Source: Pseudomonadota bacterium | GTDB taxonomy: Bacteria; Pseudomonadota; Gammaproteobacteria; Natronospirales; REEB76 | Assembly (NCBI GenBank): GCA_021779005.1 | Contig: JAJYBN010000023.1 | Location: forward strand, 1-9,987 | DNA: 9,987 bases | Reading direction: 5' to 3' | In this document: positions 1 to 7,602 of the stretch, piece after piece | How positions within the stretch are numbered: position 1 is the stretch's first letter | How the letters are laid out: each line of letters opens with the position of its first letter | Position numbers and translations under genes: made by a program | The notes under the pieces: model-generated | What the model was told of the DNA's origin: nothing | Database searches by the model: none | What the model saw: the letters and a program-made list of their open reading frames with translations, nothing else

Positions 1-1648
<1,648 letters not shown>

Positions 1649-1690
1649 AGGGACCGAGCGCAGTCAGAATGGAGCGACAGTGGCACCGTC

Positions 1691-1798
1691 GGAGCATTCC
1701 CTACGCCGGTGTTGACCAGGTTCAGGTTCCAAGGGTTCAAACCAATGGCATCTGCCATGCGGTTTTGTCTCAGCCCCTTTTGGGGCACCCCCAGCTCG
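1691..1798 (-). ncRNA. TPP riboswitch (THI element) in the thiC leader
   Basis: The minus strand shows the conserved THI-box elements in the right order. They are GAGC with GCTC as the closing stem P1 (1794-1797 with 1692-1695), GGGGGTGCCCC, and a tight GCCCC-AAAA-GGGGC hairpin (1773-1786). Next come the pyrimidine-sensing CTGAGA, then ACCC, AACCTGAACCTGG, and CCGGCGTAGGGAATG at the 3' side. An extra hairpin is inserted between CTGAGA and ACCC (about 1739-1765: AAACC/GGTTT and ATGGC/GCCAT around AGAT). TPP riboswitches tolerate optional stems, so this is a lineage variation. Ligand binding should lower thiC expression when thiamine pyrophosphate is plentiful. The start of thiC lies 54 bases downstream of the P1 closing strand. 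Confidence 0.95.
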
Positions 1799-1807
1799 AC
1801 AGAAGTT

Positions 1808-1816
1808 ACTATAGCA
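1808..1816 (-). promoter_or_regulatory. Probable thiC promoter with extended -10
   Basis: The minus strand reads TGCTATAGT, an extended -10 (TGn plus TATAGT, one mismatch to TATAAT). It would start transcription at about 1800-1802, just before the riboswitch P1 stem, where a riboswitch leader should begin. No good -35 is seen at 16-18 bases, which extended -10 promoters can tolerate. Confidence 0.6.
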
Positions 1817-1893
1817 AAGATGCAGACCAAGGACGGGCGCCTCAAGAATAGCTTCCATTCCAGTCTCCCCGCCCATCAAGGGTCAGGGGCTTT

Positions 1894-2088
1894 TCAGCAG
1901 GTCTCTTGCAACACTGTGGCCACTGGCAGGTAAGCGAATCCCAGCACCCGCAGCGTGATGATAACCTGCATGCGACTGACGATTTTGGAATACATGAAGT
2001 TGATGGCGCAGAATTGGGCGTGGGCATGTGGCACATACGTGATCCACGTTATGCCGCAACGCCCTATGACATGACCCAACATGACCAT
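1894..2088 (-). CDS. Doubtful small hydrophobic ORF, unknown
   Basis: This 64-codon minus-strand frame is not recognised. Its C-terminal third, VIITLRVLGFAYLPVATVL, is hydrophobic enough for one membrane segment. By my count about 46 of 64 codons end in G or C, which would fit coding DNA at this base composition. Against it, no Shine-Dalgarno sequence precedes the ATG, several other frames are open here, and the hydrophobic segment could be chance. A shorter form could start at the internal ATG at about 1992 (MYSKIVSRMQ). It points the same way as thiC and lies just upstream of the thiC promoter. It is more likely not a gene. Confidence 0.18.
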   Translation of the reverse strand: MVMLGHVIGRCGITWITYVPHAHAQFCAINFMYSKIVSRMQVIITLRVLGFAYLPVATVLQETC

Positions 2089-2091
2089 TCA

Positions 2092-2129
2092 GCTTGCCAA
2101 GCACCACCAAAGTGCTTACGCTTTGTGGT
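2092..2129. repeat. Overlapping inverted repeats upstream of the PCMT gene
   Basis: Three dyads share the same 38 bases. GCTTG-c-CAAGC lies at 2092-2102. AAGCAC pairs with GTGCTT (2099-2104 and 2112-2117, 7-base loop). ACCAC-c-AAAG pairs with CTTT-GTGGT (2103-2112 and 2121-2129, 8-base loop, one bulged C). In RNA the second excludes both others, as in attenuator or switch leaders; in DNA they could be operator half-sites. No T-run follows on the plus strand, so a simple terminator is unlikely. Confidence 0.45.
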
Positions 2130-2163
2130 CCGACCTTCAGTTAAATTCAACTACTAAATCTCT

Positions 2164-2817
2164 ATGGATACCCGCATCGCCCGCAATCAGATGGTCACCC
2201 AGCAAGTGCGCGCCTTGGATGTTGTCGATGCACGCGTGCTCGAGATCCTCGAGACCCTGCCACGCGATAAATTCGTGCCGCAGCTCTATCGACAACTGGC
2301 CTTCGCCGATACCGAGATTCCCCTGCCACACGGGCAGGTGATGATGGCCCCCAATGTGGAAGGCCGTATGCTACAGGCGCTGGATCCGCAACCCAACGAA
2401 AGTGCGCTGGAGATCGGCAGCGGCAGCGGTTTCGTGAGCGCCTGCCTGGCGAAGATGGCAGGCGAAGTACTGTCCGTGGATATATACCCGGAGTTCACCG
2501 TCGCCGCCGCCAAGATCCTCAAAGGACTCGGCATCCGCAATGTGCAGCTTGAGACCCGCGACGGCACCCAACTCGACTGGGTGGGCCAGCGCTTCGATGC
2601 CATCGCCGTGACTGGCTCGCTCCCGGCTTATCAGGATACCTACGCTCAGCATCTCAATATCGGCGGCCGCCTGTTCGTGATCGTCGGGGAAGCGCCGGTG
2701 ATGGAAGCCCTGCTGGTCACGCGCGTGTCGCAAGACGCCTGGTCGCGGCACAGCCTGTTCGAGACCGAGTTGCCGGCGCTGGTAAACGCGGTTATACCAC
2801 AGCATTTCATTTTTTGA
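2164..2817 (+). CDS. PCMT-family methyltransferase (protein-L-isoaspartate O-methyltransferase homologue)
   Basis: This 217-residue cytoplasmic protein has the length and layout of the PCMT family (E. coli Pcm is 208). It has the N-terminal pattern around RVLEILETLPRDKFVPQ (24-40). SAM-binding motif I is ALEIGSGSGF (81-90), the acidic post-I motif is LSVDIYPEF (103-111), and FDAIAVTGSLP (144-154) and GGRLFVIVGEAPVMEALL (167-184) follow. Canonical Pcm methylates isoaspartate for protein repair. Here its GQTISQP substrate motif aligns without gaps to GQVMMAP (57-63), so the substrate may differ. The gene is followed after 10 bases by a rhodanese and then tolC, a neighbourhood I recall from other gammaproteobacteria. 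No Shine-Dalgarno sequence is visible before the ATG, so a leaderless or very short-leader transcript is possible. The methyltransferase fold is secure; isoaspartate repair is not. Confidence 0.88.
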   Translation: MDTRIARNQMVTQQVRALDVVDARVLEILETLPRDKFVPQLYRQLAFADTEIPLPHGQVMMAPNVEGRMLQALDPQPNESALEIGSGSGFVSACLAKMAGEVLSVDIYPEFTVAAAKILKGLGIRNVQLETRDGTQLDWVGQRFDAIAVTGSLPAYQDTYAQHLNIGGRLFVIVGEAPVMEALLVTRVSQDAWSRHSLFETELPALVNAVIPQHFIF

Positions 2818-2827
2818 GAAACGACGT

Positions 2828-3154
2828 ATGTCGGTCCGCTCCCTCACTCCGCGAGAAGTGTTCGACCTGCGGGCCAAAGCTGTACAGCCGGTGACCATCC
2901 TGGATGTACGCGAGTCCTGGGAATATGAGCGCGTACATCTGCCGGATTGTCTGCATATCCCCATGGACGACCTGCGGGAGCGTCTGGATGAGTTGGACCG
3001 GGAACAAACCTACGTGATCCTGTGTCATCACGGAAATCGCAGTCTGCAGGTAGCGGCATTCTTGCAAAACCGCGGCTTTAGGGACGTCATCAACCTGGCG
3101 GGTGGCATCGAGGCATGGTCGGTAAGCCTGGAACCGGACTTGGCCCGTTACTAA
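2828..3154 (+). CDS. Single-domain rhodanese (GlpE-like sulfurtransferase)
   Basis: This 108-residue cytoplasmic protein is one rhodanese domain, the same length as E. coli GlpE. It shows the opening ILDVRESWEYERVHLPD (24-40) and the active-site loop CHHGNRS. Cys66 of that loop is the predicted persulfide-carrying nucleophile (Cys65 in GlpE). The closing motif is NLAGGIEAW (89-97). Such enzymes move sulfane sulfur from thiosulfate or a protein persulfide to cyanide, thioredoxin or another acceptor. The physiological partner cannot be read from sequence. The gene starts 10 bases after the methyltransferase stop, so the two are surely co-transcribed. The ribosome binding site is weak (GAGA, 8 bases before the ATG), which suggests translational coupling. 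All key residues are present. Confidence 0.92.
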   Translation: MSVRSLTPREVFDLRAKAVQPVTILDVRESWEYERVHLPDCLHIPMDDLRERLDELDREQTYVILCHHGNRSLQVAAFLQNRGFRDVINLAGGIEAWSVSLEPDLARY

Positions 3155-3194
3155 TTAGGATGGGAAGCCGATAAAATCACCGGGCTTGAAGGAC

Positions 3195-3221
3195 TTGCAT
3201 CGCGCCCATCAATGTTATAGT
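3195..3221 (+). promoter_or_regulatory. Probable tolC promoter (TTGCAT, 15 bases, TGtTATAGT)
   Basis: In the 112-base gap before tolC lie TTGCAT (3195-3200) and an extended -10, TGTTATAGT (3213-3221), separated by 15 bases. The heptamer TGTTATA repeats 8 bases later (3221-3227), giving a second possible TGn -10 (TATATC). An 8-base palindrome, TACTAGTA (3231-3238), lies where transcription would begin. tolC can thus be transcribed independently of the methyltransferase-rhodanese pair, though readthrough is not excluded because no terminator separates them. Confidence 0.5.
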
Positions 3222-3266
3222 GTTATATCTTACTAGTACACCTACGGGATACTGCAACAAGGAATC

Positions 3267-4727
3267 ATGGTGAACACTCTACGTACGCTACTCCTGCTCT
3301 TCACGGCAGCCGCCTGCCTATCCGCCGCGCCTGCCTACAGCGCCGACCTCTGGGATGTCTACCAGCTGGCGCTGGATAACGACCCGACGTTTGCCACGGC
3401 CCAGGCCAACTATCAAGCCGCGCTGGAAAACAAACCAATCGCACGCGCCGGCTATCTGCCCAATGTGAACCTCACCGGATCACGGACGGTCACCAAATCC
3501 AGCGGTCAGATTCCATTAGTCTACGACCCGACCACAAATACCTACATACAAAGCAACGGAAGTTTTCGCTCCTACACCACGAGTTACACAGCACAGTTGA
3601 CCCAGCCGATCTTCAACTGGTCGGCCTGGGAAACCATCGAGCAGGCGGATGCCTCAGTGGCGCAGGCACAGGCACAATTCGTCGCTGCGCAACAGGACCT
3701 GATCGTGCGTACTGCGACCGCCTATTTCAACGTGATTACCGCACGCGATACCCTGGCCGCCGATCACGCCGCCACTCTCGCCAACGGCAAGCAGCTGGAT
3801 CAGACCAAGGCCAAGTATCAAGTGGGCATGAGCGCCGTCACCGATGTACAGAATGCCCAGGCCGCCTACGACCAATCGGTGGCCAACGAGATCGCCGCCC
3901 AGCAGCAGGTCATCAACGCGGAAGAGAGCCTGCGCGCCATCACCGGCGAGCCGGTGGGTGTGCTCAAAGAACCGGTGTCCGGCATGCCGCTGCGCACCCC
4001 CGCTCCTGACAATGCCCAGAAATGGGTAGACACCGCGCTTAAGCAGAATCCGAATCTGATGGCGGCGCTGGCAGCGGCGGATGTGGCGTCCAGCAACATT
4101 TCCATCAAGCGCAGCGGCCATTATCCGACGATAGATCTGGTACTCAGCCACAACTACAACAACAATCACCAGGTGTCGGCCATCCAGATCCTGGCGGTCG
4201 GCCAATACCAGAATATCAGCGGCAATACTGCCATGCTGCAACTGAACGTACCGATCTTCTCCGGCGGCGGTGTGACCGCACAGGTGACCCAAGCAGAGCG
4301 CCAATACGATGCCGCTATGGAACAGGTCAAGTTCGTCAATCGCCAGACGGTACAACAGGCGCGCACTTCGTATCTGGGTGTGCTCACCGGCATCTCCCAG
4401 GTGCGCGCTTTACAACAGTCGGTGAAATCCAATGAGACTTCGCTGCAGGCCATGGAAACCGGCATGCAGGTCGGTACCCGCACCATCGTGGATGTATTGC
4501 TGGCGCGCCAGAACCTGGTGACCGCACAAACGAATTATGCCCAGAGCCGCGACAACTATCTGACCAGCGTGCTGCAGCTGAAACAGGCTGCCGGTATCCT
4601 CGGCCCCGATGACCTGAAACAGATCAACGTATTGCTGCAGGTACCCACACCCATGTCACCCTTGGACACACAGTCATCATCCAGTGCAGCTGCGATGCCG
4701 GGAACCACATCGGGTGGTGGCAACTAA
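3267..4727 (+). CDS. tolC: TolC-family outer membrane channel protein
   Basis: TolC homologues form trimeric outer-membrane and periplasmic ducts for tripartite efflux pumps and type I secretion. The 486-residue protein has a signal peptide: basic start, leucine/alanine-rich core, likely cleavage after AYSA at residue 26. Two internally related outer-membrane efflux repeats follow. The first starts near DLWDVYQLALDNDPTF (27-42), with ARAGYLPNVNLTGSR soon after. The second starts near WVDTALKQNPNLMAAL with SGHYPTIDLVLSHNYN. Long alanine/glutamine-rich helical stretches and the GMQVGTRTIVDVLLARQNL region match the family. The last 30 or so residues are Ser/Thr/Pro/Gly-rich and probably disordered. 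AAGGA lies 3 bases before the ATG but 6 before the next codon, a GTG (3270), so initiation at GTG is equally possible. No membrane-fusion partner is in the window. Confidence 0.95.
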   Translation: MVNTLRTLLLLFTAAACLSAAPAYSADLWDVYQLALDNDPTFATAQANYQAALENKPIARAGYLPNVNLTGSRTVTKSSGQIPLVYDPTTNTYIQSNGSFRSYTTSYTAQLTQPIFNWSAWETIEQADASVAQAQAQFVAAQQDLIVRTATAYFNVITARDTLAADHAATLANGKQLDQTKAKYQVGMSAVTDVQNAQAAYDQSVANEIAAQQQVINAEESLRAITGEPVGVLKEPVSGMPLRTPAPDNAQKWVDTALKQNPNLMAALAAADVASSNISIKRSGHYPTIDLVLSHNYNNNHQVSAIQILAVGQYQNISGNTAMLQLNVPIFSGGGVTAQVTQAERQYDAAMEQVKFVNRQTVQQARTSYLGVLTGISQVRALQQSVKSNETSLQAMETGMQVGTRTIVDVLLARQNLVTAQTNYAQSRDNYLTSVLQLKQAAGILGPDDLKQINVLLQVPTPMSPLDTQSSSSAAAMPGTTSGGGN

Positions 4728-4754
4728 ACCGTAAATCCAGATTGATCGCTGATT

Positions 4755-4779
4755 ATCACCCGGCCGTACGCCGGGTGAT
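4755..4779. terminator. Probable bidirectional terminator between tolC and waaA
   Basis: A perfect 10-base stem, ATCACCCGGC with GCCGGGTGAT, closes a 5-base loop. It is followed on the plus strand by TTATTT and on the minus strand by AATAATC. It lies 28 bases after the tolC stop and touches the waaA stop codon at 4780-4782, so it serves the ends of two convergent genes. The plus-strand T-run is short and interrupted, and the minus-strand side has almost none. Termination should be stronger for tolC. Confidence 0.8.
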
Positions 4780-6054
4780 TTATTTCCGGGCCAGCACCAG
4801 GCCGATGAGCTTGAGCGCTTTGTCCAACGCTCCACGGTTGGCAATCACGGTCTGCTGCGCGGCCTGACCGATATGCTGTCGGGTGCCCGGATTACCCACC
4901 AGCCACACGAAGGCCTCGCCCAGATTGTGGGCATCGTTCACCACGATCAGGCCGCCCGCATCTTTGAGCATTTCCGCGACATCCCGCACATTGTCCAGAT
5001 TCGGGCCCGCCAGCACCGGCAACCCCATGGCCGCCGGTTCCAGTAGATTATGCCCACCCACCGGCACCAGGCTGCCACCCACGAAGGCCACGTGCCCAGC
5101 CGCGTAGAAGTGCGTGAGTTCTCCGAGCGTGTCCAGCAACAGCACTTCACCCGGCTTGAGCGGCAGTTCGCCGGCACTGCGGCGCCGGCAAACATGGCCC
5201 TGACCCTTGATCAGTTCGGCGACACTGTTGGTGCGTTCCGGGTGGCGCGGCGCCAGCACCAGTACGCAATCCGGATGTTTATCGAGCAGGCTGCGGTATG
5301 CAGTCAACACCTGCGCTTCCTCGCCTTCGCGGGTGCTGCCGGCGACCATCACCATGGCCTTGCCGAAGAGTTTAGCGCGCAGGGACCGCCCTTCCTGTTT
5401 CAACGTATCGGGCAATTGCACATCGAATTTGAGGTTGCCCATGACCGACAGTCGATCCTGCGGCGCCCCCAGTTGCTGAAAGCCTTCGGCATCCGCGGCT
5501 GTCTGTGCGGCGATGGCAGTCACCTGAGCGAGGGCTGCGCGCACCAGGCGTGGCACGCGACGGAAACGCTCCAGGCCGCGCTCCGACAGGCGTGCACTCA
5601 CCAGCAGCAGCGGAATCTGCCGGCGCGTACAGGCGGCGAATAGGTTCGGCCAGATCTCGGTCTCCATGACGATACCCATGACTGGGCTTACGCACTTCAA
5701 CCAGCGATTCACACAGAAAGGCAGATCATAGGGAAGTTGCGCCACCAGGGCCTGCGCGCCGAACAGAGCCTGGGCCTGGGTACGGCCGCTACCGGTGAAG
5801 CTGGTGACCAGCAGCGGATGTTTGGGGTATTCCCGGTGTAAGGCTTTAACCAGCGGGGCCATGGCGCGGACCTCGCCCATCGAAGCACCGTGCAGCCAGA
5901 TAATCTCATTGCGTGGCAGATACGGGGAACTGCCGAATCGCTCACCGAGCTTGTCCGCATGCCCGGTCTGACGCAGGGTGCGCCAGAACATCCATACGAA
6001 CGCGAATGGCAGCAGCAGTGACAAAGCCAGGGTATAAAGGAAACGCACCGCCAT
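4780..6054 (-). CDS. waaA: 3-deoxy-D-manno-octulosonic acid (Kdo) transferase WaaA/KdtA
   Basis: WaaA (GT30) transfers Kdo from CMP-Kdo to the lipid A precursor lipid IVA at the cytoplasmic face of the inner membrane. The protein is 424 residues, the usual length. It has an N-terminal membrane anchor (about residues 4-24). The glycine-rich HGASMGEVRA motif (55-64) carries the catalytic-base glutamate Glu61. METEIWPN (130-137), GNLKFD (206-211), LAPRHPER (267-274) and the CMP-Kdo-binding FVGGSLVPVGGHNLLEP (about 324-340) follow. It starts 5 bases after the hldE stop with only a weak ribosome binding site, so it is the second gene of an hldE-waaA operon and may be translationally coupled. Sequence alone does not say whether it adds one or two Kdo units. 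A Kdo kinase gene nearby favours one. Confidence 0.97.
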   Translation of the reverse strand: MAVRFLYTLALSLLLPFAFVWMFWRTLRQTGHADKLGERFGSSPYLPRNEIIWLHGASMGEVRAMAPLVKALHREYPKHPLLVTSFTGSGRTQAQALFGAQALVAQLPYDLPFCVNRWLKCVSPVMGIVMETEIWPNLFAACTRRQIPLLLVSARLSERGLERFRRVPRLVRAALAQVTAIAAQTAADAEGFQQLGAPQDRLSVMGNLKFDVQLPDTLKQEGRSLRAKLFGKAMVMVAGSTREGEEAQVLTAYRSLLDKHPDCVLVLAPRHPERTNSVAELIKGQGHVCRRRSAGELPLKPGEVLLLDTLGELTHFYAAGHVAFVGGSLVPVGGHNLLEPAAMGLPVLAGPNLDNVRDVAEMLKDAGGLIVVNDAHNLGEAFVWLVGNPGTRQHIGQAAQQTVIANRGALDKALKLIGLVLARK

Positions 6055-6059
6055 TCGGA

Positions 6060-7478
6060 TTATTTCCCGCGGATCTTATCGATAGTGGACGTGGTCGATA
6101 TGCCATCTATAAATTTCAGGATACGCACCTGGCCACCATTGTTTGTCACGCAGCGGTAACCGGCCACCTGTTCCGGTTTGTAATCCCCGCCCTTCACCAG
6201 GATGTCCGGCAACAGCTTGCAGATCAGTCGCTCAGGCGTGTCCTCGGAGAACGGCACCACCCAATCCACACTCGCCAGTCCCGCCAGCACCCGCATGCGG
6301 TTCTGCAGGGTGTTGATCGGCCGGTTTACGCCCTTGAGACGCTGCACGGAGGCGTCATCGTTCACCGCCACGATCAGACGGCTTCCGAGCCGGCGTGCTT
6401 CCGCGAGATAACTGACATGACCTGCATGCAGGATGTCGAACACGCCGTTGGTCATGACGATGCGCTCACCCTGGCTGCGCGCGTGTGCGACTGCATCCAG
6501 AACTGCGGTTTCGCTCAATATGCCGTCACCGTCGCGGCTTTGGGCGGCGAGCCGCAGTTCAACAGGCGTGACCGAAGCGGCTCCGAGTTTCGCCACCACC
6601 AGACCGGCGGCGAAATTAGCGAGCGCTGCGGCTTCCGGAAAATCCAGTTTTGCACCTAGCCCGGCCGCCAGCAGCGCGATCACCGTATCACCGGCGCCGG
6701 TGACATCCGAGACTTCCTGTGCCTGGGTGGGCAAATGCAGTGGAGTCTTGTGTGACTGCAGCAGGGTCATACCGTGTTCGCCGCGCGTCACCAGCAGAGC
6801 TTGCAGACCCAGCTGTTCCCGCAATTTCTCGCCTTTGCTGACGATGACGCTTTCGCCCGGACACTCACCCACCACCGCTTCCAGTTCCGCAAGGTTGGGT
6901 GTGATGGCAGTCGCGCCCCGGTATTTGCTGAAATCCCGTCCCTTGGGATCTACCAAAACAATCTTGTCGGCAGCGCGCGCCGCTGTGATCAGATCCTGCA
7001 CTCCAGCCAGGCTGCCCTTGCCGTAGTCTGACAGGATGATGACATCGGAATTGCCCAATTCTTTCGTGAACACCGGCAACAGTGGTGCGCTGGCCAGGTT
7101 GCCGAAACCCGCTTCGAAATCCAGACGGATCAATTGCTGGTGGCGTGACAGCACCCGCAGCTTGGTGGTGGTCGATGCATTTTTGATACGGGTGAAGCGA
7201 CACTGCACGCCGCGGGCCTGCATGCTGGCCGCGAGTGTATCGGCAGCGGCGTCGTCTCCGGTGATGCCAAGTACCGTGCACTGTACCCCCAGGCTCGCCA
7301 GGTTTACGGCCACGTTGCCAGCGCCGCCCGGACGTTCCTCGGTATCCTGCACATGAACCACCGGCACCGGTGCTTCGGGCGAGATTCGTCCAGTAGCGCC
7401 GAACCAGTAACGGTCCAGCATCACGTCGCCTGCTACCAGCACGCGCACGCCGTCAAATTGCGGGATGCGGATGTTCAT
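6060..7478 (-). CDS. hldE: Bifunctional heptose-7-phosphate kinase / heptose-1-phosphate adenylyltransferase HldE
   Basis: HldE catalyses two cytoplasmic steps to ADP-heptose for the LPS core: ATP-dependent 1-phosphorylation of D-glycero-D-manno-heptose 7-phosphate, then adenylyl transfer to the heptose 1-phosphate. The first domain (about residues 10-315) is a ribokinase-type kinase with GGAGNVAVN (51-59) and DVTGAGDTV (258-266, catalytic Asp264). The second (about 335-472) is a cytidylyltransferase-type nucleotidyltransferase with TNGVFDILHAGH (343-354), whose HAGH is the nucleotide-binding HxGH motif. I place the start at 7478 (MNIRIPQF), giving 472 residues against 477 in E. coli. The frame is open to an ATG at 7661, but those 61 residues match nothing, cross the promoter and overlap the divergent lpxL. 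GGGG lies 5 bases before the chosen ATG. Confidence 0.97.
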   Translation of the reverse strand: MNIRIPQFDGVRVLVAGDVMLDRYWFGATGRISPEAPVPVVHVQDTEERPGGAGNVAVNLASLGVQCTVLGITGDDAAADTLAASMQARGVQCRFTRIKNASTTTKLRVLSRHQQLIRLDFEAGFGNLASAPLLPVFTKELGNSDVIILSDYGKGSLAGVQDLITAARAADKIVLVDPKGRDFSKYRGATAITPNLAELEAVVGECPGESVIVSKGEKLREQLGLQALLVTRGEHGMTLLQSHKTPLHLPTQAQEVSDVTGAGDTVIALLAAGLGAKLDFPEAAALANFAAGLVVAKLGAASVTPVELRLAAQSRDGDGILSETAVLDAVAHARSQGERIVMTNGVFDILHAGHVSYLAEARRLGSRLIVAVNDDASVQRLKGVNRPINTLQNRMRVLAGLASVDWVVPFSEDTPERLICKLLPDILVKGGDYKPEQVAGYRCVTNNGGQVRILKFIDGISTTSTIDKIRGK

Positions 7479-7511
7479 GCAAACCCCAGCGAGCCTCGGG
7501 AAACGCGCCGC

Positions 7512-7538
7512 ATCATAACATGGGCCTGCGCCACTCAA
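7512..7538 (-). promoter_or_regulatory. Probable hldE-waaA promoter (TTGAGT, 15 bases, TGtTATGAT)
   Basis: The minus strand has TTGAGT (7533-7538) and an extended -10, TGTTATGAT (7512-7520), 15 bases apart. Transcription would start near 7505 and give a leader of about 27 bases to the ATG at 7478. This supports that start over the upstream ATG at 7661. Confidence 0.55.
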
Positions 7539-7543
7539 GGCAG

Positions 7544-7573
7544 TTGTGCCGGATGTGATGCCACCCTTACACT
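7544..7573 (+). promoter_or_regulatory. Possible lpxL promoter (TTGTGC, 18 bases, TACACT)
   Basis: TTGTGC (7544-7549) and TACACT (7568-7573) are 18 bases apart, giving a leader of about 23 bases before the ATG at 7603. The match is moderate. The -35 lies only 5 bases from the -35 of the divergent hldE promoter, so the two would be back to back and could compete for polymerase. Confidence 0.35.
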
Positions 7574-7602
7574 GACCGCCCAGCCTTCGCACCCCAGCAT
7601 GC

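Larger units (their letters stand above)
1830..2163. other. Intergenic stretch between thiC promoter and the PCMT gene
   Basis: No recognisable gene lies in these roughly 330 bases. Short open frames exist on both strands, but none resembles a known family. The contents are one doubtful minus-strand small ORF (1894-2088), a cluster of overlapping inverted repeats (2092-2129), and an AT-richer segment (2141-2160) directly before the methyltransferase start. I see no tRNA, no insertion-sequence ends and no clear terminator. Confidence 0.6.

Noticed and set aside
2141..2146. TTAAAT as a -10 element for the methyltransferase gene
   Set aside because: It matches 4 of 6 positions, but no -35 is present at 16-18 bases and no TGn extension, so I did not list it as a feature.
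3303..3320. Possible lipobox ending at Cys17 of the TolC signal peptide
   Set aside because: The residues before the cysteine are Ala-Ala-Ala, without the usual Leu at -3, and a normal signal-peptidase I site (AYSA) follows at residue 26.
3654..4355. 233-codon minus-strand frame inside tolC
   Set aside because: It is fully antisense to a clear TolC coding sequence and has low-complexity Gly/His/Val/Ile content with no recognised motif.
5050..6659. Plus-strand frames of about 200-250 codons opposite waaA and hldE
   Set aside because: Both minus-strand genes keep all family motifs, and the plus-strand translations have none.
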